Of a stretch of 64,000 nucleotides of DNA, positions 1 to 8,507 are shown piece after piece (positions within the stretch are counted from its first letter, which is position 1; each line of letters starts with the position of its first letter). The notes below the pieces were generated by a model, which did no database searches, was not told the DNA's origin, and was given only the letters and a program-made list of their open reading frames with translations. The stretch comes from Bacillota bacterium (GTDB lineage: Bacteria; Bacillota; Clostridia; Acetivibrionales; DTU013), in assembly GCA_023412915.1 (NCBI GenBank), contig JAEZRE010000006.1, positions 248,001-312,000 of the forward strand, in the 5' to 3' direction. The position numbers and the translations under genes are program-made.

Positions 1-1
1 C

Positions 2-1000
2 AACCCTGTCGCGATCTTCGAACCTGTGGAACTCGAGGGTACAACCGTCAGCCGGGCGAGCCTGCATAACATAAGTATAATGGAGGAGCTTCAGATCGGT
101 ATAGGGGATACGGTTTGCGTATACAAGGCAAACATGATCATACCGCAAATCTCAGACAACCTCACCAGGAACGGCTCACTGAAAATACCGGACAATTGCC
201 CCGTGTGCGGGGAAGAGGCGCAGATCCGCCAGAACAACGACGTCAGATACCTGTACTGCACCAACGCGGAATGCCCTGCAAAGCAGATAAAGCTGTTCAG
301 CTTGTTCGTAAGCCGCGACGCCATGAATATAGAGGGCCTTTCGGAGGCAACGCTGGAGAAGTTCGTGGACGAGGGCTTTATAAAAGAACCTGCCGATATA
401 TTCGATCTGGAAAAGCACAGGGATAAGATCGTAAATATGGAGGGCTTCGGCGAAAAATCTTACAGCAAGCTCGTCGCGGCGGTCGACAGGGCCAGAAAGA
501 CTTCCGCCGTACGTCTGCTTTACGGTCTCGGCATACCGAATGTAGGCTTGTCGAACGCCAAGCTGATCTGCCGCAAATTCGGCTACAACTGGAGCAATAT
601 CGAAAACGCCACCTTTGAGCAGCTGACCGGTATAAACGGCATTGGTGACGTAATGGCAGAGGCTTTTGTGAGCTTTTTCTCCAATGAAAAGAACAGGAGG
701 CTTGTCCACGATATATTGCCCAAAATAGAGCTCGAAGTCGTAGAAACTAATGAAAGCGAGCAGATATTCGACGGTGTGACATTCGTGATAACGGGCTCGC
801 TCGAACACTTCGCCAACCGCGACGAACTTGTAGCGGTCATAGAAGACAAGGGCGGGAAAGTATCGGGCTCCGTATCTTCAAAGACGAATTACCTTATCAA
901 TAATGACAATTTGTCGGGCTCGTCCAAAAACAAAAAAGCAAAGGAACTGGGCATCGATATAATTACCGAGGCACAGTTCCTCGATTGGCTCAATAGGTGA
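2..1000 (+). CDS. ligA: NAD-dependent DNA ligase LigA, 3' part
   Basis: This is the C-terminal part of the NAD+-dependent DNA ligase, which seals nicks during replication and repair. The reading frame is open from base 2, so the 5' part (adenylation domain) lies outside the window. Visible in order are the OB-fold entry (VELEGTTVSRASLHN), a four-Cys zinc finger (CPVCG, then YC and ECPAK), helix-hairpin-helix repeats (MEGFGEKSY, INGIGDVMAEAF) and a C-terminal BRCT domain (FVITGSLEHFANRDEL). The gene ends at TGA 998-1000. It is convergent with glnS across a perfect hairpin. Confidence 0.96.
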   Translation, partial: NPVAIFEPVELEGTTVSRASLHNISIMEELQIGIGDTVCVYKANMIIPQISDNLTRNGSLKIPDNCPVCGEEAQIRQNNDVRYLYCTNAECPAKQIKLFSLFVSRDAMNIEGLSEATLEKFVDEGFIKEPADIFDLEKHRDKIVNMEGFGEKSYSKLVAAVDRARKTSAVRLLYGLGIPNVGLSNAKLICRKFGYNWSNIENATFEQLTGINGIGDVMAEAFVSFFSNEKNRRLVHDILPKIELEVVETNESEQIFDGVTFVITGSLEHFANRDELVAVIEDKGGKVSGSVSSKTNYLINNDNLSGSSKNKKAKELGIDIITEAQFLDWLNR

Positions 1001-1007
1001 AACTTCA

Positions 1008-1065
1008 AGGGACGGTTCTTTTGTTTCGTTTTAAAGAGCAAAAACGAAACAAAAGAACCGTCCCT
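1008..1065. repeat. 25-bp perfect inverted repeat, dispersed element family A
   Basis: Bases 1008-1032 and 1041-1065 are perfect reverse complements around an 8-nt loop. The element lies between the convergent ends of ligA and glnS, where it could act as a bidirectional terminator because the stem itself contains a run of T. Bases 1045-1070 recur exactly at 51110-51135, so this is a dispersed element and not only a terminator. Confidence 0.85.
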
Positions 1066-1084
1066 GCGTTCCGCTTTCGATCCG

Positions 1085-2794
1085 CTATCCTTTTTTAACT
1101 TCCTTGCCCCACGAATCCTTGAGTCCGACGGTTCTGTTGAACACGAGCCTGTCCGACGAGGAAGCCTTGTCCGTACAGAAGTAGCCCATGCGCAGGAACT
1201 GGTAATGCTCGCCCGGCTTCGTTGAAGCGAGGTTGGGCTCCAGCTTGCAGCCTGTCAGCACCTCGAGCGAGTTCGGACTGATTATCGAATGCAGATCATC
1301 CGCGGCTCCCGGATCGGGATCTGTGAACAGGTGATCGTACAGGCGAATATCAGCGTCTATCGCGTGCGCCGCCGATACCCAGTGGAGGGTGCCCTTGACC
1401 TTGCGGCCGTCCGGCGAATTTCCGCCTTTCGAAGCCGGGTCGTAAGAGCAATGAAGCTCGGCTATGTTTCCCGCGCTATCCTTGACGACACTGTTGCACT
1501 TGATGAAATAGGTGTTTTTCAGGCGTACTTCATTGCCCGGGTACAGTCTGAAATATTTATTCGGGGGATTCTCCATGAAGTCGTCCTGCTCGATATATAT
1601 TTCTCTTGAAAACGGAACCTTCCTTGTTCCCATTTCCAGGTTTTCCGGATTGTTCTCAACGTCGAACCATTCGACCTGACCTTCGGGGTAATTGTCGATG
1701 ACTACCTTCAAAGGCCTCAATACAGCCATCATCCTGGGCGCTCCCGCGTTCAGGTCTTCGCGCACACAGTGCTCGAGCAGCGCGTAATCCACCATGCTGT
1801 TGGTCTTTGCCACGCCTATTCGATCGCAGAAATCGCGCACAGCGGCGGGAGTATAGCCTCTGCGCCTCAAGCCCGAGAGCGTAGGCATTCTCGGATCATC
1901 CCAGCCTGCGACGATTCCTTCGGTGACGAGCTGCAGCAGCTTTCTCTTGCTCATCATGGTATATGAGAGGTTAAGCCGGGCAAATTCTATCTGGCGCGGT
2001 CTTGCGGGCAGTCCCGCGTTGTTTACAACCCAGTCGTACAAAGGTCTGTGATCTTCATATTCGAGGGAGCAGAGGGAGTGCGTTACATTCTCGATCATGT
2101 CTTCTATAGGGTGCGCGAAATCATACATGGGGTAAATGCACCATTTGCTGCCTATCCTGTAATGCTCCACACGCATTATTCGGTAAATGACCGGATCCCT
2201 CATGTTTATATTCGGGGAGGCCATGTCGATCTTCGCTCTCAGAACCCTCGTGCCCTCGGCGAATTCCCCTGCTTTCATCCGTGCCAGCAGATCCAGATTT
2301 TCCTCGACAGAACGGTTCCTGTACGGGCTTTCCTTGCCGGGTTCCGTCAGGGTGCCCCTGTATTCGCGTATTTCGTCGGCGGAGAGGTCGCAGACATATG
2401 CCAGGTTGTTTTTGATAAGCCTTACCGCGCATTCGTACATCGTATCGAAATAGTCTGAGGCGTAGTAAAGTCCGTCCCAGTTGAAACCGAGCCACTTTAT
2501 GTCCTCCTGCATCGATTCCGCGTATTCGACGTTCTCCTTTATCGGGTTGGTATCGTCGTAACGCAGGTTGCAGCGACCGTTGAACTTCTGCGCCGCAAGG
2601 AAGTCTATGCAAAGAGCCTTTGCGTGGCCTATATGCAGGTAGCCGTTAGGCTCCGGCGGGAAACGCGTGGTAATGGCGTCCTTATTTGCTTTACCGCTTT
2701 CTATGTCTTCAGCGACAAAATCATATATGAAATTCGAGGCGGCTTCAGGCGCTTCCGTGTTCTTCAAAGCATCGTTTCTTATGTCGTCAGCCAT
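1085..2794 (-). CDS. glnS: glutaminyl-tRNA synthetase
   Basis: Class I aminoacyl-tRNA synthetase that charges tRNA-Gln directly with glutamine. The catalytic core shows PPEPNGYLHIGHAK (HIGH motif) and TMMSKRKLL (KMSKS motif), followed by the two-barrel anticodon-binding region. The length of 569 aa is close to the usual 550-580. I chose ATG 2794 because GAAAGGA lies 9 nt upstream; an in-frame TTG at 2812 lies inside gltX. The gltX stop and this ATG are separated by one base (TGA-T-ATG), so the two are co-transcribed and probably translationally coupled. A dedicated GlnRS is less common in Firmicutes, most of which use GatCAB. Confidence 0.95.
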   Translation of the reverse strand: MADDIRNDALKNTEAPEAASNFIYDFVAEDIESGKANKDAITTRFPPEPNGYLHIGHAKALCIDFLAAQKFNGRCNLRYDDTNPIKENVEYAESMQEDIKWLGFNWDGLYYASDYFDTMYECAVRLIKNNLAYVCDLSADEIREYRGTLTEPGKESPYRNRSVEENLDLLARMKAGEFAEGTRVLRAKIDMASPNINMRDPVIYRIMRVEHYRIGSKWCIYPMYDFAHPIEDMIENVTHSLCSLEYEDHRPLYDWVVNNAGLPARPRQIEFARLNLSYTMMSKRKLLQLVTEGIVAGWDDPRMPTLSGLRRRGYTPAAVRDFCDRIGVAKTNSMVDYALLEHCVREDLNAGAPRMMAVLRPLKVVIDNYPEGQVEWFDVENNPENLEMGTRKVPFSREIYIEQDDFMENPPNKYFRLYPGNEVRLKNTYFIKCNSVVKDSAGNIAELHCSYDPASKGGNSPDGRKVKGTLHWVSAAHAIDADIRLYDHLFTDPDPGAADDLHSIISPNSLEVLTGCKLEPNLASTKPGEHYQFLRMGYFCTDKASSSDRLVFNRTVGLKDSWGKEVKKG

Positions 2795-2795
2795 A

Positions 2796-4256
2796 TCATC
2801 CGTTCCTTTCAAGTTTTTCTATACCGGTTTTTACCCTGCGGATGGACTCAGCCTTGCCAAGGATCTCGGCAAGCTCCGTGGCTCCGCCCGGGGTTGCCTC
2901 CTTGCCTGAGAGCGCGGTCCTGATAGGCCAGAGTATCTGGCTGTTTTTGACGCCCAGGCTTTGTGCGAGCTCTGTAAGAGTATTGTACAGAGTATCGTTG
3001 TCCCAGGACGAGACGGCTTCGAGTACGGGAAGCGCTGCCTTCAGACCTGTCAGCGAATTAGAAGTATCGGTTTTCATCTTTTTGTGCTCGTACATAGCTA
3101 TATTGTAATCCGGCAGCTTCTCAAAGAAATCGACAATCTCCGGTATTACTGTCAGAACCTCGGTCCTTGGCTGCAGCAACCGGCTTATCCTGAAGAGGTC
3201 GACGCCGGTCGCCTTGAGCGCCTCGCTGTAATACGGGCTTGCGAGCTTGTGGAACTGCTCGGCCGTCATGCTTCTAATATACTCGCCGTTCATCCAGTTC
3301 AGCTTGTTTATATCGAATACAGCGGGAGACTTGCTGATCCCATGGATATCAAAGGCCTGTTCGAGCTCCTTAAGTGAAAAAATCTCCTGTGTCGTTCCCG
3401 GGCTCCAGCCGAGCAGCGCCACATAATTGATGACCGCTTCGACAAGATAGCCCTGTGAGATCAGATCCTCGAAGGAAGGATCGCCGCTTCGCTTGGACAT
3501 CTTGCGGCCGTCGGGCTTGATTATGGTCGATACGTGGATGTATGTCGGTATGTCCCAGCCGAAGGCCTTATAAAGCAGGTTGTACTTGGGCGTCGAGGAT
3601 AGATACTCATTACCTCTTACGACATGTGTTATCTTCATCAGATGATCGTCTACAACGTTCGCAAAATTGTATGTAGGGAGCCCGTCGGACTTTATCAGCA
3701 CCTGATCCTCAAGCTCGCTGTTGTCAACGGTAATGGTGCCGTAAACGGCATCTTCGAAGCTTGTGCTTCCCGTATCGGGCATTTTCTGACGGATGACGAA
3801 GGACTCGCCCGCGGCAAGCTTTCTATCGATCTCTTCCTTGCTCAAACCGAGGCAGTGCCTGTCATACCTGTATGTCCCGCCGTTTTTCTCGATCTCCTCT
3901 TTAACGGCGGCAAGGCGCTCCTTCGAGCAGAAGCAGTAATATGCCGCTCCGACGTCGACGAGCTTTTTTGCATATTCCATATATGAGCCCTTGCGCTCGC
4001 TTTGTATGTAAGGGCCGCACGGACCGCCGATGTCCGGACCTTCATCATGCTTTAAGCCTGCCATATCGAGGGTTTTGTATATGACATCGGTTGCGCCTTC
4101 GACAAAGCGTTCCTGATCGGTATCTTCTATTCTGAGGATGAACTTTCCATTGTTTCTTTTTGCTATCAGGTATTCGTAAAGAGCTGTGCGCAAGTTACCG
4201 ATATGCATGTAGCCCGTGGGACTCGGTGCGAACCTTGTCCTGATCTCTCCCGCCAT
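2796..4256 (-). CDS. gltX: glutamyl-tRNA synthetase
   Basis: Class I synthetase that attaches glutamate to tRNA-Glu. It has the HIGH-type signature PSPTGYMHIGNLRTALYEYL at the N-terminus and the KMSKS-type signature GRKMSKRSGD about half-way, followed by the alpha-helical anticodon-binding domain. At 486 aa it has the usual length. The ATG at 4256 follows AAGGAG by 9 nt, which favours it over an upstream in-frame TTG. It is the first gene of a two-gene operon with glnS. With a discriminating GlnRS next to it, this GluRS is more likely specific for tRNA-Glu than non-discriminating, but this cannot be settled from sequence alone. Confidence 0.96.
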   Translation of the reverse strand: MAGEIRTRFAPSPTGYMHIGNLRTALYEYLIAKRNNGKFILRIEDTDQERFVEGATDVIYKTLDMAGLKHDEGPDIGGPCGPYIQSERKGSYMEYAKKLVDVGAAYYCFCSKERLAAVKEEIEKNGGTYRYDRHCLGLSKEEIDRKLAAGESFVIRQKMPDTGSTSFEDAVYGTITVDNSELEDQVLIKSDGLPTYNFANVVDDHLMKITHVVRGNEYLSSTPKYNLLYKAFGWDIPTYIHVSTIIKPDGRKMSKRSGDPSFEDLISQGYLVEAVINYVALLGWSPGTTQEIFSLKELEQAFDIHGISKSPAVFDINKLNWMNGEYIRSMTAEQFHKLASPYYSEALKATGVDLFRISRLLQPRTEVLTVIPEIVDFFEKLPDYNIAMYEHKKMKTDTSNSLTGLKAALPVLEAVSSWDNDTLYNTLTELAQSLGVKNSQILWPIRTALSGKEATPGGATELAEILGKAESIRRVKTGIEKLERNG

Positions 4257-4471
4257 AGCCGGTCTCTCCTTCTTTGACCGCAAACACTGGGTTTGCGCTG
4301 ATTTTTCTTATGATTATATTATTTACTATAATATTAGTCAAGAAACAGGGCAAAATGCAAGGTGCGTTCAAAATTTGATTTTACCGCTCAACCAAATTCA
4401 TATTGTATTTGGGCATCGAGTGGAATAATATAGTAATGTAAATGGTCGTTCCGATGAAAGGAGAGATGAGC

Positions 4472-4888
4472 GTGTCGGTGCTGGATAATATAACTAGAAG
4501 GGTGACAGATACGGCTAAGGCTGCTGCTAAAATGTCTGGCAATGTTGTAGAGGTAACCAGGCTGAATATGAGCATCAATACCGAAGAGGAAAAAATAAGG
4601 AAGATATATACGGAGATGGGAAAACAGCTCTACGAGGATTACGCCGAGGGAAAGATCGTAGGGGAAAAGCAGCTTGAGCACTGTACAAAGATAGATGAGA
4701 TAATCGGCAATATCGACGACATGAGGGAGAAGATACTGGAACTCAGAAATGTAAAAGCCTGTCCTAATTGCGGCATGGAGCTCGATGTCGAAATGGTCTA
4801 CTGTTACAAGTGCGGCAAGAAGCAGGAAATGCCCGTAGTACAGGAAGTGCAGGGCAAACCGGAGGACACGCCGCAGGATAAGGAATAG
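4472..4888 (+). CDS. small zinc-ribbon protein with coiled-coil N-terminus
   Basis: A protein of 138 aa of unknown function. The N-terminal two thirds is a charged amphipathic helix (a long Glu/Lys-rich stretch with heptad-like spacing) that begins with an amphipathic segment around DNITRRVTDTAKAAAKM. The C-terminus carries one CPNCG ... CYKCG zinc ribbon. I prefer GTG 4472, which lies 8 nt after AAAGGAG; ATG 4466 is too close to that site and ATG 4442 has none. It is divergent from gltX. Similar helix-plus-zinc-ribbon proteins are common in Clostridia and are usually annotated only as zinc ribbon proteins. Confidence 0.8.
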   Translation: MSVLDNITRRVTDTAKAAAKMSGNVVEVTRLNMSINTEEEKIRKIYTEMGKQLYEDYAEGKIVGEKQLEHCTKIDEIIGNIDDMREKILELRNVKACPNCGMELDVEMVYCYKCGKKQEMPVVQEVQGKPEDTPQDKE

Positions 4889-5193
4889 GCTGGGCAGCGC
4901 GTACATCGGCGTAAAATGCGAGAAGCAGCCGCAACGAAAAGCCACTAGGAAAACCCGCAAGGATTAGCCACAAGTAAAACCCGCAAGGATTAGCCACAAG
5001 TAAAACCCGCAAGAAAAACTGATGGGTAAAGCTGCAAGAAAAGCCGCAAGAAAAACTGCAAGGACCGATGAGTTTGTCGATTCGGTTAATTTCCGGAGAA
5101 TAGGGCGTTGGATCAATAAAAGGATAAAACGTCCCTTTTTCATATATAAAACATAAAACTGGTAAAACTGATGAAACTGGAAAAACGGGGAAA
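4889..5193. other. 305-base gap with 26-bp tandem repeats
   Basis: No convincing gene is present. The gap contains about 2.5 exact copies of a 26-bp unit, then degraded copies made of GCAAGAAAA-type words. I looked for a cobalamin riboswitch ahead of cobT and found no B12-box-like sequence. A weak GGGG purine stretch at 5187-5190 is the only candidate ribosome binding site for cobT. Confidence 0.6.
4950..5013 (+). repeat. 26-bp direct tandem repeat upstream of cobT
   Basis: Unit 1 is 4950-4975 and unit 2 is 4976-5001; they are identical. A third copy is exact for its first 12 bases (5002-5013) and then degenerates into GCAAGAAAA-like words up to about 5065. Two exact copies side by side imply recent slippage or unequal recombination. 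Confidence 0.9.
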
Positions 5194-6255
5194 ATGATGT
5201 TACTGTACGAAACACTGGATAAAATCACAGGTCTTGACGTAATCGCCCAAAAAGCGGCGCAGGCGCGCCTCGACAGCCTTACCAAGCCGCTGGGGAGCCT
5301 CGGAAGGCTCGAGAACCTGGTAAAACAGGTTGCAGGTATCACCGGGCAGGTCAGACCTTGCATAGATAAAAAGACAATCGTGATAATGTGCGCCGATAAC
5401 GGCGTAGTGGAAGAGGGCGTGAGCTCCTGTCCGAAATCGGTCACGGCGTCTGTGACCGAAAATTTTACAAGAGGTATAACGGGAGTCTGTGTCCTTGCTG
5501 AAAATGCAGGCGCAGATATCCATGTAGTAGATGTCGGAGTCGACGCCGAGCTTGAATGTGAGGGCATCGTCAACCGAAAAATACGCCGCGGGACCTGGAA
5601 TATTGCCAAAGGGCCTGCAATGACCCGGGAAGAAGCTATCAGGGCTATCGAAACGGGGATCGAGACGGTGAACGTACTAGCTCGGAAAGGCGTCGAGCTG
5701 TTCGGAACCGGCGAAATGGGAATAGGCAATACGACTACAAGCAGCGCGGTAGCTGCGGTCATTACGGGAAAACTCGTCGAAGAAGTCGTAGGTCGTGGAT
5801 CAGGCCTCACCGATGAAGGGCTTCGGCATAAAACTGAAGTGATAAAAAAGTCTATCGAAGTAAACATGCCGGACAGTAACGATCCCATAGACGTCCTTTC
5901 AAAGCTCGGAGGCTTCGATATCGCCGGGCTGACAGGCTGTTTTCTGGGCGCGGCGGCGCTGAGAAGACCTATATTCATCGACGGCTTTATTGCTTCGGTT
6001 GCCGCGTTGGTCGCATACAGGCTTAAGCCTGAGGTCAGGGAATACATGATAGCGTCCCATGGTTCGGCTGAACCTGGCAGCAGAGCTGTTCTGGAAGCGT
6101 TAGGACTTGAGCCGTTGCTGGCGCTTGGTATGAGACTTGGAGAAGGAACCGGCGCCGCGGTGGCTTTCCACATAATCGATGCGGCCTTTGCTGCGTATAA
6201 CGGGATGGGTACGTTCGGCGATGCCCTGATAGAGCAGTATAAGCCGCTTGAATAG
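5194..6255 (+). CDS. cobT: nicotinate-nucleotide-dimethylbenzimidazole phosphoribosyltransferase
   Basis: Transfers phosphoribose from nicotinate mononucleotide to the lower-ligand base (typically dimethylbenzimidazole) to make alpha-ribazole phosphate, a late step of cobamide assembly in the cytoplasm. Signatures include TKPLGSLGRLE near the N-terminus, GEMGIGNTTTSSAVAA in the middle and RLGEGTGAAVAFHII near the C-terminus, where the family's catalytic Glu lies. The length of 353 aa is normal. The start is ATG 5194 or 5197, with only a weak purine stretch before it. It is followed in the same frame by the corrinoid-activating protein gene, which points to corrinoid-dependent methyl transfer in this organism. 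Confidence 0.95.
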   Translation: MMLLYETLDKITGLDVIAQKAAQARLDSLTKPLGSLGRLENLVKQVAGITGQVRPCIDKKTIVIMCADNGVVEEGVSSCPKSVTASVTENFTRGITGVCVLAENAGADIHVVDVGVDAELECEGIVNRKIRRGTWNIAKGPAMTREEAIRAIETGIETVNVLARKGVELFGTGEMGIGNTTTSSAVAAVITGKLVEEVVGRGSGLTDEGLRHKTEVIKKSIEVNMPDSNDPIDVLSKLGGFDIAGLTGCFLGAAALRRPIFIDGFIASVAALVAYRLKPEVREYMIASHGSAEPGSRAVLEALGLEPLLALGMRLGEGTGAAVAFHIIDAAFAAYNGMGTFGDALIEQYKPLE

Positions 6256-6276
6256 GACAAGCCGCATGAGCGGTAT

Positions 6277-6392
6277 ATGAACGATACGAAGGAACGGTAC
6301 AAACCAGTGGTATAAATGAACGATACGAAGGAACGGTACAAACCAGTGATATAAATGAACGGTACGAAGGAACGGTACAAACCGGTGGAGGT
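6277..6392 (+). repeat. three 39-bp tandem repeats, each with a mini-ORF
   Basis: Units start at 6277, 6316 and 6355. The first two each read as a complete 12-codon ORF (MNDTKERYKPVV and MNDTKERYKPVI) whose TAA is directly followed by the ATG of the next unit. The third (MNGTKERYKPVE) lacks a stop and runs on into the activase frame. All three share the frame of cobT and of the downstream gene. The peptide resembles the last residues of CobT (EQYKPLE), so the unit may have arisen from the cobT 3' end. Confidence 0.85.
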
Positions 6393-6396
6393 CGGC

Positions 6397-8403
6397 ATGC
6401 AGTACAGGATAAAACTTCATGTAAATGATACGGAAAGAACGATACCGGCCGGAGAGGGCGCCGATTTGCTCCGGCTGCTGCAAAACAACGGAGTTGCCAT
6501 GAACACGCCGTGCGCCGGCAAGGGCACGTGCGGTAAATGTGCCGTCAGGATAAAGGGGAATTTGGAAGCGCCCCCGGATAAGGAAAAATTGCTGCTAGGC
6601 GCGGAAAAGCTCGGGAAAGGTTTTCGTCTGGCCTGTTATACCCATGTTTCCTCCGATTTGGACGTGTACATCGAAGAAAATATAAGGGACGCCTCGATAA
6701 TAACCGCGGGAAAAATGAGGGACATACCGCTCGAGCCCTCCATACGGAAACTGTACGTCGAACTCGAGCCCCCTTCACTGGAGGATCAGAGACCTGAGCT
6801 AGAAAGAATGCTCGAGGCGCTGGAGCTTAAGGGTGTAGCCGGCGCCTGCGAGGTTGGAAAGTCGCCCGAGCTTACAGCGGGAACTTTGGAGTTGTCCGGA
6901 ATACGGGGCAGTCTCGATCTGATGAAGGAACTCCCCGGAATATTAATGGCCTCAGGCTACAGGATAACGGCGGTTTTGGCGAACGGAAGGCTTGCAGCCG
7001 TCGAGCCCGGCGATACAACGGACAGAATGTACGGGATGGCTGTGGACATAGGCACCACAACAGTGGCGGCTTATCTGTATGACCTTGTCTCAGGCAGGCG
7101 CGTTTCGACAGGCTCCATGCTCAATCCCCAGAGGAAGTACGGCGCGGATGTGATATCGAGGATAGATCATACTATCCGTTCCGAAAACGGCAGAGTTGAA
7201 CTGCAGTCGCTCATAGCAGGGTGCATCGGCGGTCTTGCGGCTGAAATGGCGGCAGCCGCGGGGATCGGCAGAGATGACATTTACACCGCGGTTTTCGCAG
7301 GCAATACTACGATGCTTCACCTGCTGCTGGGCCTTGATCCGGCGGGCATCGCGACGGCTCCCTTCATACCGGTTACGACGGGACTTGCGTATCTTCCTGC
7401 AAAGGCTTTGGGGCTCTCGTTCAGCCGGTGCGCAACAGCAGCGGTGTTTCCAGGGGTATCGGCATACATAGGCGGGGATATCGTGGCATCGATATTATCG
7501 AGCGGCATGTATGAGGAAGAAGGTATTTCACTGCTGGTCGACATAGGCACCAACGGAGAAATAGTCCTGGGCGGCCGCGAATGGCTGCTTGCCTGTTCTA
7601 CGGCTGCGGGACCGGCATTTGAAGGCGCGAACATAAAGAACGGTATAGGCGGTGTGACGGGCGCGATAGACTCAGTTGGCCCCGCGCCTGATTTTGAATA
7701 TTCAGTGATAGGCAATGCGAAGCCTGCGGGTATATGCGGTTCGGGAATAGTAGATGCAATCGCGGCTCTGCTCGATGCCGGACTCCTGGATGAAACGGGC
7801 CGAATGGCCGACGCCGACGAAGCAGCGGCTGCAGGGGATGCCGCAAAAAGGCTTATCGACGTTGAAGGCTTAAGAACGTTCATTTTAAGCGGCGGGGTCG
7901 TTCAAACCAGCAAGAGTGCAGAAATCGGAAGGATAGCAGAAGCCGGCGGGACAACAGAAGCCCGCGGAGTCGTTCAAGACGATGGGACAGTTCAAACCGG
8001 CAAGACAGTTAATGACAGGGCGGCTGGTCCGGACGAGCCTATTGTCATAACGCAGAGAGATGTGCGGGAGATACAGAATGCAAAAGCTGCGATAGCGGCG
8101 GGAATAGATACTCTCATAAGGGAAGCGGGCATTTCGCAGGAGGATATCGGAAGAGTATATCTTGCGGGAGGCTTCGGAAGCAGTCTTCATATCGGCACGG
8201 CAGTCAGGATAGGGCTTTTGCCCAAAGCTTTGGAAAACAGGATCGAAGCGATCGGAAACGCTTCCGGGGCGGGCGCAGCCGAAGGCTTGTTATCCGTCGC
8301 AAGCCTCAGAACAGCCGAAGTTCTGGCGAACAGGGTTAAATATGTCGAGCTTTCGGCGTCGGCATATTTTACGGAGAAATATGTTGAGAACATGCTGTTT
8401 TAA
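6397..8403 (+). CDS. corrinoid activation/regeneration protein (ASKHA, DUF4445, 2Fe-2S)
   Basis: Predicted ATP-dependent reductive activator of a corrinoid protein (RamA/RACo type), which returns inactive Co(II) cobamide to Co(I). The N-terminus is a plant-type ferredoxin fold with Cys ligands PCAGKGTCGKC and LACYTHV. The ASKHA ATPase core follows, with AVDIGTTTVAAYLYD and LLVDIGTNGEIVLGG phosphate loops and GICGSGIVDAIAALL. I chose ATG 6397 because GGTGGAGG lies about 5 nt upstream; ATG 6355 is in frame but belongs to the repeat. Near residues 494-545 there is an extra Gly/Thr/Val-rich segment with internal repetition (VVQTSKS, VVQDDG, TVQTGK). The substrate protein is not in the window. Confidence 0.88.
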   Translation: MQYRIKLHVNDTERTIPAGEGADLLRLLQNNGVAMNTPCAGKGTCGKCAVRIKGNLEAPPDKEKLLLGAEKLGKGFRLACYTHVSSDLDVYIEENIRDASIITAGKMRDIPLEPSIRKLYVELEPPSLEDQRPELERMLEALELKGVAGACEVGKSPELTAGTLELSGIRGSLDLMKELPGILMASGYRITAVLANGRLAAVEPGDTTDRMYGMAVDIGTTTVAAYLYDLVSGRRVSTGSMLNPQRKYGADVISRIDHTIRSENGRVELQSLIAGCIGGLAAEMAAAAGIGRDDIYTAVFAGNTTMLHLLLGLDPAGIATAPFIPVTTGLAYLPAKALGLSFSRCATAAVFPGVSAYIGGDIVASILSSGMYEEEGISLLVDIGTNGEIVLGGREWLLACSTAAGPAFEGANIKNGIGGVTGAIDSVGPAPDFEYSVIGNAKPAGICGSGIVDAIAALLDAGLLDETGRMADADEAAAAGDAAKRLIDVEGLRTFILSGGVVQTSKSAEIGRIAEAGGTTEARGVVQDDGTVQTGKTVNDRAAGPDEPIVITQRDVREIQNAKAAIAAGIDTLIREAGISQEDIGRVYLAGGFGSSLHIGTAVRIGLLPKALENRIEAIGNASGAGAAEGLLSVASLRTAEVLANRVKYVELSASAYFTEKYVENMLF

Positions 8404-8507
8404 AAAGGATTTTTTCCTGTTAAAGCGAATAATAATATAAAATAAGCACGTATATATGTCTGATCGGATTAATGCAAGGAAAGTGAATAAAGCAGGGAGG
8501 AATATTT

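Noticed and set aside
4950..5065. CRISPR array
   Set aside because: Units are contiguous with no spacers; the same holds for the repeats at 6277, 13302 and 48249.
4889..5193. Cobalamin riboswitch ahead of cobT
   Set aside because: No B12-box-like conserved stretch; the gap is filled with tandem repeats.
4764..6398. Antisense open frame of 544 codons across cobT
   Set aside because: The plus-strand protein is an unmistakable CobT; the antisense protein is Ser/Pro-rich shadow sequence with no family features.
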